A stretch of 64,000 nucleotides of DNA from Enterobacter sp. JBIWA008 (GCF_019968765.1 NZ_CP074149.1:1984001-2048000), one strand, 5' to 3'. Counted from the stretch's first letter, positions 34,454 through 46,210 are shown. Notes: generated by a model not told the origin, from the sequence alone. A program made the numbers and translations.

Positions 34454-34496
34454 AGGTTCCTTATGTTATCTGATAATACTCTGGCATAAGGAACCT
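34454..34496. promoter_or_regulatory. 12-base inverted repeat covering promoter and ribosome site
   Basis: AGGTTCCTTATG (34454-34465) and CATAAGGAACCT (34485-34496) are exact inverted copies, 19 bases apart. The right arm contains the AAGGA ribosome site of the gene at 34500; GATAAT between the arms is a good -10. It is either an operator for a dimeric repressor or an mRNA hairpin that hides the ribosome site. Confidence 0.75.
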
Positions 34497-34499
34497 TTC

Positions 34500-35207
34500 A
34501 TGGAACACCTCCCGGTTAAAACGACGCTGCGCATTGCGCTGGTTGGCGATTACAATCCCAATGTAATTGCGCATCAGGCGATCCCGCTGGCCATTGACGA
34601 CGCCGCCGCAGTCCTTGACCTCACCGCCGATTACGACTGGCTTGCCACCACGGAGCTGACAAGCCCTGAAGATCTGGTGGGCTACGATGCCATCTGGCTG
34701 GTTCCTGCCAGCCCCTATAAAAACACCGAGGCGGCCTTTATCGCCGCACGCTACGCCCGCGAAAACGGCATACCGTTCCTTGGCACCTGCGGCGGATTCC
34801 AGCACGCGCTGATTGAGTATGCCCGTAATGTGTTGGGCTGGGCTGATGCGGCACATGCCGAGACGGATAGCGAAGGCACCATGGTGATTGCGCCGCTGAC
34901 CTGCTCGCTGGTGGAAAAAACCGATGCGATTGAGCTGCGCAAAAATACGCTGATCGCGAAAGCGTACGGCAAGCCGGAAATTGAAGAGGGCTATCACTGT
35001 AACTATGGCGTGTCGCCGGCGTTTGCTCAGGCGCTGGAAAGCGGTGATATGCATGTTACGGGCTGGGACGAACAGGGGGAGATTCGCGCTGCAGAATTGG
35101 TTACGCACCCGTTCTTCGTGATCACCTTATTCCAGCATGAGCGTGCCGCGCTGGAAGGACGCCCGGTCGTGCTGGTGCAGGCGATGCTGCGCGCGGCTCG
35201 CGGGTAA
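34500..35207 (+). CDS. CTP synthase-like class I glutamine amidotransferase protein
   Basis: 235 residues resembling only the C-terminal amidotransferase half of CTP synthase: LRIALVGDYNP at the start, the nucleophile elbow FLGTCGGFQHALIEYARNV with Cys about residue 99, and a late TGWDEQGEIRAAEL-x-x-HPFFVITLFQHE where the catalytic His-x-Glu would be (here H-E after a Q). No synthetase domain is present nearby. It may be a stand-alone amidase or a degraded regulator; the substrate is unknown. Strong site AAGGAACC. Confidence 0.8.
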   Translation: MEHLPVKTTLRIALVGDYNPNVIAHQAIPLAIDDAAAVLDLTADYDWLATTELTSPEDLVGYDAIWLVPASPYKNTEAAFIAARYARENGIPFLGTCGGFQHALIEYARNVLGWADAAHAETDSEGTMVIAPLTCSLVEKTDAIELRKNTLIAKAYGKPEIEEGYHCNYGVSPAFAQALESGDMHVTGWDEQGEIRAAELVTHPFFVITLFQHERAALEGRPVVLVQAMLRAARG

Positions 35208-35212
35208 GAAAA

Positions 35213-35232
35213 GGCAGACCCGATGGTCTGCC
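35213..35232. terminator. Hairpin between convergent genes
   Basis: GGCAGACC / GGTCTGCC around CGAT. On the minus strand TTTTCTT follows, so it probably ends nimT transcripts. Confidence 0.65.
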
Positions 35233-35239
35233 ACAGTCT

Positions 35240-36427
35240 TTAACGAGGCGCGATCTCCCGGTCTCGCCCGGCAAGCACGCCGCAGAGCGCCATTATCACG
35301 GCGGCCAGCGCGCAGCCCAGTAGCGGGATTTGCCAGTCTCCTGCGGTATCGTGAATTTTCCCCATCAGCGGAGGGCCGCAGGCGGCGAGCAGATAGCCAA
35401 TCGACTGCGCCATGCCGGACAGCGCCGCAGCCTGATGCGCGGAGCTGGCGCGCAGACCGATGAACGTCAGGCCGAGGATCATCGTTGCCCCTGTGCCAAA
35501 GCCAAACACCAGCGTCCACATCACCGCCATGTCAGGCATAAACCATAGCCCCGCCGCGCTTACCGCGCACAACAGCGCCACTGCGCCTGCAATGGCCCGC
35601 TGATCTTTCAGACGGTGGAGGACCAGCGGCACGGCAAGCCCCGGCACGGCCGTGGCCAGCTGCAGCAGCCCGTGCACCGAGCCGGCCTGCGCTTCGCTGT
35701 AGCCGTGGCTAAGCAATATCGCCGGCAGCCAGCCGATGATGACGTAGTAAATCAGCGAGTTAATACCCAAAAAGAGCGTTACCTGCCAGGCGAGGGCCGA
35801 GCGCCAGATGGCGCGGTTTTGCAGCGCGCCTGCGCCCGTTACCGTTGCAACGTGTTTCTGACGCCACTGCGGCAGCCAGAGCAGCAGCGCGACCAGCGGA
35901 AACGCCATCAGCATCAGCAGCGCGCCATGCCAGCCCGCATTCCCCTGCGCCAGGGGAACTATCATCGCTGAGCCAAACGCCGCCGAGACGCCCATCGTCA
36001 GGGAATAGGCTCCGGTGAGCTTCGCTACCTGGCCCGGAAAATCACGTTTAATTAATCCGGGTAACAGCACGTTCCCGAGCGCAATCCCGCAGCCAATGAC
36101 CGCGGTTCCGATGAAAAGCAGCGCGGCGGAAGGCAGCGAGCGAAGTGCAATTCCGGCGCAAATCAGCAGCAGGGCGACAAACAGGCTGCGCTCCATGCCG
36201 ATTCGTCGGGCAATGCCTGCGGCGAGGGGCGAGACAAGGGCGAAAGCCAGCAGGGGCAGGGTGGTCAGCAGACCGGTTTGCGCCGTGCTTAAGCCATAAT
36301 CAAGACGAATAGTGTCGAGCAGCGGGGCTGCCCCGGTAAAGGTGACGCGAAGCGTAGTGGCAATCATCAGGATGCCTGCAATCAACAGCGCGCCGTGTTT
36401 TCCTGAGGTGCGAATAGCAGTAGTCAT
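35240..36427 (-). CDS. nimT: NimT (YeaN), MFS exporter of the CynX/NimT family
   Basis: 395 residues with 12 hydrophobic segments and the CynX/NimT pattern near the start (TLRVTFTGAAPLLDTIRLDYGLS). In E. coli, NimT exports 2-nitroimidazole and is controlled by NimR, encoded divergently as here. Inner membrane. Charged loop GIARRIGMERSL between helices 2 and 3 fits MFS motif A. Confidence 0.92.
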   Translation of the reverse strand: MTTAIRTSGKHGALLIAGILMIATTLRVTFTGAAPLLDTIRLDYGLSTAQTGLLTTLPLLAFALVSPLAAGIARRIGMERSLFVALLLICAGIALRSLPSAALLFIGTAVIGCGIALGNVLLPGLIKRDFPGQVAKLTGAYSLTMGVSAAFGSAMIVPLAQGNAGWHGALLMLMAFPLVALLLWLPQWRQKHVATVTGAGALQNRAIWRSALAWQVTLFLGINSLIYYVIIGWLPAILLSHGYSEAQAGSVHGLLQLATAVPGLAVPLVLHRLKDQRAIAGAVALLCAVSAAGLWFMPDMAVMWTLVFGFGTGATMILGLTFIGLRASSAHQAAALSGMAQSIGYLLAACGPPLMGKIHDTAGDWQIPLLGCALAAVIMALCGVLAGRDREIAPR

Positions 36428-36526
36428 TATGTTCTCATACGTTCAAGCGAGGGCACACAATACCGATTTTCTCAGCGGTTGAAATCAGGCTAAAATGACA
36501 GTTTATCGCTAAAATCGGACAAACTG

Positions 36527-37318
36527 ATGATTGGTCTGGGACTGGAGGGCTACAATCCTGATAGCCAGTACGATGCGGCCGTCGCATTTCGCATTCGCGT
36601 GGTGGCGGAGGAACAATATATTCCCCGACATCATCACCGTAAGGGACAGCTGATTCTGGCCCTCGGCGGCGCAATCACCTGTGAAGTGGAAAATGCCATG
36701 CTGATGGTTCCGCCCCAGTATGCCGTCTGGATCCCTGGCCAAATGCCGCACAGCAACAGGGCCACGCCGGGCGCGCAGCTCTGCTTTTTGTTCATTGAAC
36801 CGGGGGCGGCAAGCTTGCCCGACCGCTGCTGTACCCTGAAAATCTCTCCTCTGGTGCGGGAGCTGATTTTATCCCTGGCGGAAAAACCGCGTGAACAACT
36901 TCCTCTTGCGGCCACATCGCGCCTGGTGGACGTCCTGTTTGACGAGCTGCCGCTCCAGCGTCAGGAGCATCTGCAGCTGCCCGTGTCGCCCCATCCTAAA
37001 ATTCGGCTGATGAGCGAGAAAATGGCGGAAGAGCCTGCCGCCTGGCAAACGCTGGCGCAGTGGGCGAGCCATTTTGCCATGAGCGAACGCAGCCTGGCGC
37101 GGCTGGTGGTGAAAGAGACCGGTTTAAGCTTTCGCCGCTGGCGTCATCAGCTGCAGCTGATCGTGGCGTTACAGCATTTGATCGGTGGGAAATCGGTACA
37201 GCAGGTGGCACAGGCACTCGGCTATGACTCTACCACCGCGTTTATCACCATGTTCAGGAAGGGACTAGGCCAGACGCCGGCGCGTTATATGGCCAGCCTG
37301 ACTACGACTTCCCGATAA
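36527..37318 (+). CDS. nimR: NimR (YeaM), AraC-family regulator of nimT
   Basis: 263 residues. An N-terminal cupin ([20 protein letters not shown]) is followed by a C-terminal AraC DNA-binding domain with two helix-turn-helix units ([40 protein letters not shown]). In E. coli NimR represses nimT; the 99-base intergenic region should hold its operator. Its last 17 bases overlap the end of yeaL on the other strand. Confidence 0.93.
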   Translation: MIGLGLEGYNPDSQYDAAVAFRIRVVAEEQYIPRHHHRKGQLILALGGAITCEVENAMLMVPPQYAVWIPGQMPHSNRATPGAQLCFLFIEPGAASLPDRCCTLKISPLVRELILSLAEKPREQLPLAATSRLVDVLFDELPLQRQEHLQLPVSPHPKIRLMSEKMAEEPAAWQTLAQWASHFAMSERSLARLVVKETGLSFRRWRHQLQLIVALQHLIGGKSVQQVAQALGYDSTTAFITMFRKGLGQTPARYMASLTTTSR

Positions 37319-37748
37319 ACAGAGAGACCAGGCCTGCCGCAATCAGCGGCCCCACCGGAACGCCGCGGAAGAGCGCCACGCCCAGAACGGTACCCACCAG
37401 CAGACCCGCCACCAGAGAGGGCTGGCTGCTCATTAGCGTAACGCCGCGTCCGCCCAGCCATGAAACAAAAATCCCCACCGCGATTGCCACCAGCGATTTC
37501 CAGTTTACAAACGAGTGCAGCAGGGTTGAGGCGGGAAGCGTGCCGCTGGCGATGGGCGCCATTACCCCGATGGTTAAAATGATGATCCCGATGGTGAGGC
37601 CTTGTTTTTCTATCCACGGGAAAAAGGTATTTAACGGGGTCACGCGAACAATAATAAGCACCAGAATCGAGATGGCGACGGTGGTGTTATGGCTGACAAA
37701 GCCGAGTGCGGCAAGTGCCAGAAGAATGAGCAGAGTAGGGTCAAACAT
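37302..37748 (-). CDS. yeaL: YeaL, DUF441 membrane protein
   Basis: 148 residues, the same length as E. coli YeaL, with four membrane segments ([52 protein letters not shown]). The start was set at the ATG at 37748, with AAGGA upstream, instead of 37781. Function unknown. Confidence 0.93.
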   Translation of the reverse strand: MFDPTLLILLALAALGFVSHNTTVAISILVLIIVRVTPLNTFFPWIEKQGLTIGIIILTIGVMAPIASGTLPASTLLHSFVNWKSLVAIAVGIFVSWLGGRGVTLMSSQPSLVAGLLVGTVLGVALFRGVPVGPLIAAGLVSLFIGKS

Positions 37749-37894
37749 AGGGGAATCCTTGCCAAAATAATTAACCTGCATACTGTACGCGCAAACGCGA
37801 CGCAGGACAGTTTTAAAAAGATTTTATTGTTGTCATAACCTTGTCATTTACGCGGATTAAAACGGAGGCAGATATCGCAAAAGAGGTCGCCATC

Positions 37895-37999
37895 ATGAAC
37901 GATCGCATGTTTGTTGAAATGCTGATTATCTCCTCATCGTTTTTCGCTATTGCCGTTATTCTCGTCGCCTCCGTGCTGTTTCTGGAAAGAAAAGGCTGA
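37895..37999 (+). CDS. yoaI: YoaI, 34-residue membrane protein
   Basis: 34 residues, [20 protein letters not shown] and onward to LFLERKG, aligned end to end with E. coli YoaI. One membrane helix. In E. coli yoaI is induced by magnesium limitation through PhoP; no clear PhoP box was identified here. RBS AAGAGGTCG. Confidence 0.9.
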   Translation: MNDRMFVEMLIISSSFFAIAVILVASVLFLERKG

Positions 38000-38020
38000 C
38001 AGGGTCGTGAGCCATCACGG

Positions 38021-38521
38021 TTACGCTTTATGGAAGGTCACCAGCTCAGGACGAGCGATGCGCAGGTAATCCTGGGTATCCATAATCACGGATTTCTCCA
38101 GCAGGCCGGCGTTAAAGGCGATTTCGTCAAAGCGCTCGAACAGCAGCGGGTCGGCAACCAGTGCTAAATCAGGATGGAAGCTAAAGGGCGGTATAGCGCC
38201 GAAAACGCAGGCGGTCAGAGCATCAACTTCGGCCGGGCTGGCGAGGGAGGCCTTTAGCCCGCCAAAATGGCTGGCAAGCTGGCTCAGGTCAGCCTGCAGA
38301 TCGGCGGCGAGGATCGCCAGAACGTGTTTTTTTACGCCGTTTCCCTTCACTTTGCAGACCAGGGCCTTTGCGCCTTGCCGCAGATCGGTCCCGCGAATTT
38401 CACTTACCGCTTCACACTTCCCGACCGCTTCGTGCTCCATGACGCGAAACCGCGCGCCCTGCTCGGTGAGTAAAGTAATCAGTTGCTGGTGGGTTCCTGC
38501 CCCAATAATGTCGTCAGTCAT
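38021..38521 (-). CDS. yeaK: YeaK, mischarged aminoacyl-tRNA deacylase
   Basis: 166 residues, YbaK/ProX superfamily (TDDIIGAGTHQQLITLLTEQ). E. coli YeaK hydrolyses Ser-tRNA(Thr) and related mischarged tRNAs, a trans-editing activity. Family signatures include the Lys in ALVCKVKGNG and GAIPPFSFHPDL. It is cytoplasmic. The ATG at 38521 has GGAAAT upstream. Confidence 0.92.
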   Translation of the reverse strand: MTDDIIGAGTHQQLITLLTEQGARFRVMEHEAVGKCEAVSEIRGTDLRQGAKALVCKVKGNGVKKHVLAILAADLQADLSQLASHFGGLKASLASPAEVDALTACVFGAIPPFSFHPDLALVADPLLFERFDEIAFNAGLLEKSVIMDTQDYLRIARPELVTFHKA

Positions 38522-38582
38522 AACGATTTCCCGGTGATAATCCAGTATGCAGCGTTCTACATTAGCACGGGATGAACGGGGT

Positions 38583-38616
38583 CGAAAGAAAACAGCCAGC
38601 GCGTTCGCTGGCTGTT
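38583..38616 (-). terminator. Terminator of the yeaGH operon
   Basis: AACAGCCAGCG / CGCTGGCTGTT around CGTT; on the minus strand TTTTCTTTC follows. It begins four bases past the yeaH stop. Confidence 0.85.
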
Positions 38617-38619
38617 GGA

Positions 38620-39970
<1,351 letters not shown>

Positions 39971-39978
39971 ACTTGTTT

Positions 39979-41913
39979 TTAAGACGATTTACGCACGCGC
40001 AGATACCATTCGCAAAGCAGGCGAACCTGCTTGCGGGTGTAGCCTTTTTCCATCATACGGTCGACAAAATCGTCGTGTTTTTTCTGCTCATCGGTTGAGG
40101 TTTTGGCGTTAAACGAGATCACCGGCAGCAGCTCTTCGGTATTGGAGAACATTTTCTTCTCAATGACCGTGCGCAGTTTCTCGTAGCTGGTCCAGTTCGG
40201 ATTGCGCCCGTTGTTATGCGCTCTGGCGCGCAGGACGAAGTTCACAATCTCGTTACGGAAGTCTTTCGGGTTGCTGATCCCGGCAGGCTTCTCAATTTTT
40301 TCCAGCTCCGCGTTCAGGGATTCTCGGTCAAACAGCTGGCCGGTATCCGGGTCGCGGTACTCCTGATCCTGGATCCAGAAATCAGCATAGGTGACATAAC
40401 GGTCGAAAATGTTCTGCCCGTATTCTGAATAGGATTCCAGGTAGGCCGTCTGGATCTCTTTGCCAATGAACTCGGCGTATTTCGGGATCAGGTAACCTTT
40501 CAGGAACTCAAGGTAGCGTTCCGCCTGCTCCTGCGGGAACTGCTCGCGTTCGATTTGCTGTTCCAGCACGTAGAACAGATGGACCGGGTTGGCCGCCACT
40601 TCCGTATGGTCAAAGTTAAATACGCGGGAGAGGATCTTAAACGCGAATCGCGTGGACAGACCGTTCATCCCCTCATCAACCCCGGCATAGTCGCGGTATT
40701 CCTGATACGACTTCGCTTTCGGGTCGGTATCTTTCAGGCTTTCACCGTCATAGACGCGCATTTTCGAATAGATGCTGGAGTTTTCCGGCTCTTTCAGACG
40801 CGAAAGGATAGAGAAGCGCGACAGCGTTTCCAGCGTTCCGGGCGCGCAGGGTGCATGCACCAGCTCACTGTGGTTAAGCAGCTTCTCGTAAATTTTGATC
40901 TCTTCGGAGATCCGCAGGCAATAAGGCACCTTGACGATGTACACGCGGTCAAGGAAGGCCTCATTGTTTTTGTTATTACGGAAGGTGACCCATTCAGATT
41001 CGTTCGAGTGGGCGAGAATAATCCCGTTAAACGGCAGGGCGGAGATACCTTCCGTCCCGTTGTAGTTGCCTTCCTGAGTAGCCGTCAGCAGAGGATGCAG
41101 CACTTTGATGGGCGCTTTAAACATCTCGACGAATTCCATGACCCCCTGGTTAGCGCGGCACAGCGCGCCCGAGTAACCGTAGGCATCCGGGTCGTTTTGC
41201 GCGAAGTTTTCCAGCTTGCGGATGTCGACTTTACCCACCAGAGCCGAGATGTCCTGGTTGTTCTCATCACCGGGTTCTGTCTTGGCGATGGCGATCTGTT
41301 CAAGGATGGATGGCCAGACTTTCACCACGCGGAATTTGGTGATGTCGCCACCAAACTCATGCAGGCGTTTTGCCGCCCACGGCGACATGATGGTGCCGAG
41401 ATAGCGACGCGGGATACCGTATTCTTTATCCAGAATCTGTGCATCTTCCTGCGGATTGAACAAGCACAGCGGATGGTCATTCACTGGACTACGCTCGCCG
41501 TTAGCGCTCAGCACGTAGATAGGCACGCGCTGCATCAGCGACTTCAGGCGCTCAGCCAGCGAGGATTTACCGCCACCCACCGGACCGAGTAAATAGAGGA
41601 TCTGTTTCTTCTCTTCCAGACCCTGAGCGGCATGCTTCAGATAGGAGACAATCTGTTCGATGGCATCTTCCATACCATAGAACTCTTCAAACGCCGGGTA
41701 TCGGGCGACCACCCGATTCGAAAAGAGACGGGAAAGCCGAGGCTCCAGGGCAGTGTCAACCATGTTTGGCTCACCAATAGCCATCAATAGCCGTTCTGCC
41801 GCATTGGCATAGGCACTGCGATCTTGCCGACAGATGGTAAGAAACTCCTGCAGTGTGAACTCTTCGTCCTTGGCAGCTTCATAGCGCTGGCGATAGTGAT
41901 CGAATATATTCAT
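39979..41913 (-). CDS. yeaG: YeaG, PrkA-type serine protein kinase
   Basis: 644 residues, the same length as E. coli YeaG. An AAA-like PrkA domain holds the P-loop GPVGGGKSSLAERLK (about residue 110), followed by the PrkA C-terminal kinase-like domain. In E. coli YeaG is made under RpoS and under nitrogen starvation by sigma-54/NtrC and slows metabolism during prolonged starvation. A sigma-54 promoter is visible upstream. RBS AAGGACGG. Confidence 0.96.
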   Translation of the reverse strand: MNIFDHYRQRYEAAKDEEFTLQEFLTICRQDRSAYANAAERLLMAIGEPNMVDTALEPRLSRLFSNRVVARYPAFEEFYGMEDAIEQIVSYLKHAAQGLEEKKQILYLLGPVGGGKSSLAERLKSLMQRVPIYVLSANGERSPVNDHPLCLFNPQEDAQILDKEYGIPRRYLGTIMSPWAAKRLHEFGGDITKFRVVKVWPSILEQIAIAKTEPGDENNQDISALVGKVDIRKLENFAQNDPDAYGYSGALCRANQGVMEFVEMFKAPIKVLHPLLTATQEGNYNGTEGISALPFNGIILAHSNESEWVTFRNNKNNEAFLDRVYIVKVPYCLRISEEIKIYEKLLNHSELVHAPCAPGTLETLSRFSILSRLKEPENSSIYSKMRVYDGESLKDTDPKAKSYQEYRDYAGVDEGMNGLSTRFAFKILSRVFNFDHTEVAANPVHLFYVLEQQIEREQFPQEQAERYLEFLKGYLIPKYAEFIGKEIQTAYLESYSEYGQNIFDRYVTYADFWIQDQEYRDPDTGQLFDRESLNAELEKIEKPAGISNPKDFRNEIVNFVLRARAHNNGRNPNWTSYEKLRTVIEKKMFSNTEELLPVISFNAKTSTDEQKKHDDFVDRMMEKGYTRKQVRLLCEWYLRVRKSS

Positions 41914-42011
41914 GGCATGCCGTCCTTTCGTTTTTTAGCACAGGATAAGAGCCGTTCGTATGAGTAGTGGAGGCTCCCGGAAGAGAATCTCTCGCACCTC
42001 ACTGCCAGAGC

Positions 42012-42027
42012 AGCAACCTGTGTGCCA
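42012..42027 (-). promoter_or_regulatory. Sigma-54 promoter of yeaGH
   Basis: On the minus strand TGGCAC-ACAGG-TTGCT matches the -24/-12 consensus (TGGCAC-N5-TTGCW) exactly, about 100 bases before the yeaG start. No clear pair of NtrC sites was found by eye in the rest of the 430-base gap to mipA (41914-42343), which is AT-rich and holds no gene I can support. Confidence 0.85.
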
Positions 42028-42343
42028 GGTCAGACGCTAAGAACCGCAGGTGTTCAGGAAAACTCTTCTTAAATTAAAGCGTAGATGGCATTTGCAAAAC
42101 TTGCATGCCCATAAAATCTACTTTCAATGGCATATCAATAACTCATCCAAAAATTTCCACTCCGGTAATAAGGCAAAAGCACGTTTTTCATGCAGCGGTC
42201 ATGTAAATGAAAGCAGGTTGTCATCTAATAAGTTAAAAATAATGGGTTAATCGGACTAATTAGCAGGCAAAAAATTTTGGGATGTACGGGAATGGCGGTT
42301 ACACTTCACCCGCTGATTATTTGACTACAGGAAAGAATGGATT

Positions 42344-43090
42344 GTGACCAAACTCAAACTTCTGGCATTAGGCATCCTTGCCGCGACCGCAGTAAGCACC
42401 GCACAGTCGGAAAGTCAGTGGACGGTTGGCGCGGGTGTTGGCGTCATTAACAGCCCGTACAAACAGTATGACCGTGATGTGTATCCTGTTCCCGTTATCA
42501 CCTATGAAGGGGATAACGTCTGGTTCCGCGGGCTCGGCGGCGGCTACTATCTCTGGAACGATACGGCCGATAAGCTCTCCATCATGGCCTACTACGATCC
42601 TACGCACTTCAAGCCTGGTGACAGCGACAGCAACGCGCTTCGCCAGCTCGACAAGCGTAAAAGCTCAATGATGGCCGGCCTATCTTATGTGCATAACACC
42701 CAGTATGGCTTCCTGCGTACGGCCCTGGCAGGCGATACGCTGGATAACAGCAATGGGTTTATCTGGGATCTGGCGTGGTTGTACCGCTATACCAACGGTG
42801 CATTGACCCTGACTCCGGGTATCGGTGTGCAGTACAGCAGCGAGAATTACAACGACTACTATTACGGTGTCTCTAAAAACGAGTCCCGTCGTAGCGGTCT
42901 GAAGAGCTATAGCGCCGATGACGGCTGGGATCCGTACCTGGAGCTGACCGCGAGCTACAACTTCCTTGGCGACTGGAGCGTGTACGGTACTGGCCGTTAT
43001 GAACGTCTGAGCGACGAAGTGAAGGATAGCCCGATGGTCGACAAATCGTGGGCAGGTATTTTCTCTGTCGGCGTGAGCTACAAGTTCTGA
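42344..43090 (+). CDS. mipA: MipA, outer membrane MltA-interacting protein
   Basis: 248 residues, as in E. coli MipA. A signal peptide (TKLKLLALGILAATAVSTAQS) is followed by a beta-barrel with alternating strands (YEGDNVWFRGLGGGYYLW; ending VGVSYKF with a terminal Phe). It links MltA and PBP1B in murein synthesis. The GTG start at 42344 has CAGGAAAG in front. MipA is also known for surface exposure and antibiotic binding in some species. Confidence 0.94.
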   Translation: MTKLKLLALGILAATAVSTAQSESQWTVGAGVGVINSPYKQYDRDVYPVPVITYEGDNVWFRGLGGGYYLWNDTADKLSIMAYYDPTHFKPGDSDSNALRQLDKRKSSMMAGLSYVHNTQYGFLRTALAGDTLDNSNGFIWDLAWLYRYTNGALTLTPGIGVQYSSENYNDYYYGVSKNESRRSGLKSYSADDGWDPYLELTASYNFLGDWSVYGTGRYERLSDEVKDSPMVDKSWAGIFSVGVSYKF

Positions 43091-43122
43091 TTGCGCACTA
43101 ATATTGTGCAATTCGTGCATTA

Positions 43123-43148
43123 AAACGGGGCGCTTGCGCCCCGTTTGC
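43123..43148. terminator. Bidirectional terminator between mipA and yeaD
   Basis: AAACGGGGCGC / GCGCCCCGTTT around TT; a strong perfect stem between convergent genes. The flanking T/A runs are short. Confidence 0.8.
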
Positions 43149-43168
43149 TTTATCGTGGTGCGGTGAAA

Positions 43169-44053
43169 TTATCGCTTAACAATGCGAATCGTCTGGCCTA
43201 AACGAGACGGTTTTTCTTCGCTCGCTTTCTGCGGGGTGGTCACGCAGGCTGTTTCCACGCAGACGAACGTTTTATATCCGTCGTCAGGCATATCGGCCAT
43301 GCTCACGGACAGTGCAGGGCCCGGGTTCCAGCCTACCACGTTGCTGTGATGGTGATGAACCACTTCAATGCCGCGGTTCAGGGCGCCGTCGTGGATCACG
43401 CTGCACGCTTCCGGGTGCAGGTAGACGCGGTCGGTGCGGTCAGGGAATGCCTGTACTCCGTCGCTCAGTTTACCTTCTTTCGCGTTATCCACTTTGTCGA
43501 TAAAGGTATCGCCCAGGCCGCTCACCTTCACTGCGCTAATATCACCTACGTTGAAGTAGGTGTGCAGTGCTGCGGTGGTTTCAAACTCACCGTGGGCTTC
43601 CAGTTCGATTTCGCAGGTTTTACCCAGCTTAAAGCGGGCGTACAGGGTGAAATCGTGCGGCCAGAGGGCGCGGGTTTCATCATTAGCCTGCAGCTCAAAG
43701 GTCAGCACTGTGCCGTTGTCATCTTCATTATGTGCTTTGAGCGTCCACTGCTGGTTACGGGCAAACCCGTGAGACGGTAAATCCGGCTGCGCGGACGGGC
43801 CGAACCACGGCCAGCAGATCGGTATCCCACCGCGGATAGCTGCCCCTTTTTTGAAGGAGGTCGCATCGCTCAGCCACAAACCTTCGGCTTCGCCTTCCGG
43901 TTTCCAGGAGAGCAGGTGGGCGCCGTTCAGCGCTACGGACGCTTTAACGCGTGGGTGGTCAACGACGATGATATCAGCACCGTCAATCTGACGGCGGGAG
44001 AGCACAGGGGTAAGTTGTTCGACTACCGGAAGTGCAAAAATTTTATTAATCAT
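43169..44053 (-). CDS. yeaD: YeaD, D-hexose-6-phosphate mutarotase
   Basis: 294 residues, aldose-1-epimerase-like fold. It has the family residues RGGIPICWPWFGP, SHGFARNQQW with the catalytic His, and a late Glu in FVCVETACV. It interconverts alpha and beta glucose-6-phosphate and similar sugars. It follows gapA on the same strand across 72 bases and a terminator-like hairpin, as in E. coli. Confidence 0.94.
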   Translation of the reverse strand: MINKIFALPVVEQLTPVLSRRQIDGADIIVVDHPRVKASVALNGAHLLSWKPEGEAEGLWLSDATSFKKGAAIRGGIPICWPWFGPSAQPDLPSHGFARNQQWTLKAHNEDDNGTVLTFELQANDETRALWPHDFTLYARFKLGKTCEIELEAHGEFETTAALHTYFNVGDISAVKVSGLGDTFIDKVDNAKEGKLSDGVQAFPDRTDRVYLHPEACSVIHDGALNRGIEVVHHHHSNVVGWNPGPALSVSMADMPDDGYKTFVCVETACVTTPQKASEEKPSRLGQTIRIVKR

Positions 44054-44074
44054 TAAGCAATCCTCTGTCTTATA

Positions 44075-44102
44075 AATAAAAAAGGCGACCGAAGTCGCCT
44101 TT
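44075..44102 (-). terminator. gapA terminator
   Basis: On the minus strand AAAGGCGAC / GTCGCCTTT around TTCG, followed by TTTATTTAT. It separates gapA from yeaD, so yeaD depends on read-through or its own promoter. Confidence 0.85.
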
Positions 44103-44125
44103 TTGGATCAAGCACTCATCTCAAC

Positions 44126-45133
<1,008 letters not shown>

Positions 45134-45328
45134 CTATTTGTTAGTGAATAAAAGGTTGCCTGTAAAATTACAAAAACCTTACGCAGCGTCAAGCGGAATC
45201 GTGTCAATCATTGCGACAAATCAATCCTGTGACTAACGTTTGTGCGACTGACTCGCCTCACTTTCCCTTTGAGCTTGCAACCACATGGGGGCTGCGCCCG
45301 GGATTTTAAAGTCGTCGCAGGATAAAAA

Positions 45329-45344
45329 TGTGAACATGATCACA
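45329..45344. promoter_or_regulatory. CRP site between gapA and msrB
   Basis: TGTGA-ACATGA-TCACA, both half-sites perfect. It lies in the 341-base divergent region (45122-45462), which in E. coli carries several gapA promoters and CRP control. Which of the two genes it serves here cannot be decided by eye. Confidence 0.75.
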
Positions 45345-45462
45345 ATTGCCTGACCGCTTTTTCGCGACACATAAGTTTAGATCAAAAGTGCACGCAAGGG
45401 TGTTAATGTTTTGTTAGAATCCGGGGTAAAAGATGTCTGTTTCTACAGCGAGATGTAAGCAT

Positions 45463-45876
45463 ATGTCGAACCAACGTAACCCTGACGATTTGAAAAAAAA
45501 CCTCACAGAAATGCAGTTTTACGTGACGCAGAATCACGGAACGGAACCGCCGTTCACCGGGCGTTTACTGCACAACAAGCGAGACGGCGTCTACCACTGC
45601 CTGGTCTGTGATGCCCCCCTGTTCAATTCACAAACGAAATTTGATTCTGGCTGCGGCTGGCCGAGTTTCTACGAGCCGGTGAGCGATGAGGCAATCCGCT
45701 ACCTGACCGACTCGTCGCACGGCATGGTGCGCACGGAAATTCGCTGCGGCAACTGCGATGCGCACCTTGGGCACGTCTTCCCGGATGGCCCGCAGCCAAC
45801 GGGCGAGCGTTTCTGCGTGAATTCAGCCTCAATGAGCTTCACCGATGATGAAAACGGTGACCAGATTAAGGGTTGA
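45463..45876 (+). CDS. msrB: Peptide methionine-(R)-S-oxide reductase MsrB
   Basis: 137 residues. Zinc-binding CLVCDAP and CGNCDAH pairs; WPSFYEPV; and catalytic Cys in RFCVNSASM. It reduces R-methionine sulfoxide in proteins with thioredoxin. Start at 45463 (MSNQRNPDD) by homology. It is divergent from gapA. In E. coli msrB is repressed by RyhB, which makes the RyhB-2 copy at 31.3 kb relevant. Confidence 0.97.
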   Translation: MSNQRNPDDLKKNLTEMQFYVTQNHGTEPPFTGRLLHNKRDGVYHCLVCDAPLFNSQTKFDSGCGWPSFYEPVSDEAIRYLTDSSHGMVRTEIRCGNCDAHLGHVFPDGPQPTGERFCVNSASMSFTDDENGDQIKG

Positions 45877-45917
45877 AAAAACGATTCAGCAAATTATTCC
45901 TTTGAAAGGGCGCGAGT

Positions 45918-46196
45918 GTGAATATTGAAGACATGATTAGCGGCATGACGCCGGAGATTTATCAGCGTCTGGTGACCGCCGTAGAGCTGGGAAAATGGCC
46001 AGACGGCGTTGCGCTGACGCCGGAGCAAAAAGAGAACAGTCTGCAGCTGGTGATGTTGTGGCAGGCGCGCAATAACACCGACGCGCAGCACATGACAATC
46101 GACACCAAAGGCCAGATGGTCATGAAGAGCAAGCGCGAGCTGAAAGAAGATTTTGGTATCACGCCGAAGCCGATTGCGACGATGAAAATGCAATAA
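45918..46196 (+). CDS. yeaC: YeaC, DUF1315 protein
   Basis: 92 residues close to E. coli YeaC (NIEDMISGMTPEIYQRLVTA; the PEQKENSLQLVMLWQARNNT segment is in a longer conserved helix). GTG start at 45918 with AAGGG in front, 41 bases after msrB and probably in its operon. Function unknown. Confidence 0.92.
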   Translation: MNIEDMISGMTPEIYQRLVTAVELGKWPDGVALTPEQKENSLQLVMLWQARNNTDAQHMTIDTKGQMVMKSKRELKEDFGITPKPIATMKMQ

Positions 46197-46210
46197 CGGT
46201 GCGGGTTGAT

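Noticed and set aside
40555..41592. 345-codon plus-strand frame opposite yeaG
   Set aside because: Shadow of the highly conserved yeaG; no start site signal and no recognisable protein.
42060..42200. NtrC enhancer sites upstream of the sigma-54 promoter
   Set aside because: No convincing GCAC-type inverted pair could be found by eye, so none is claimed.
42050..42250. 66-codon open frame between yeaG and mipA
   Set aside because: Overlaps the yeaG upstream control region, has no ribosome site, low-complexity basic composition and no known relative.
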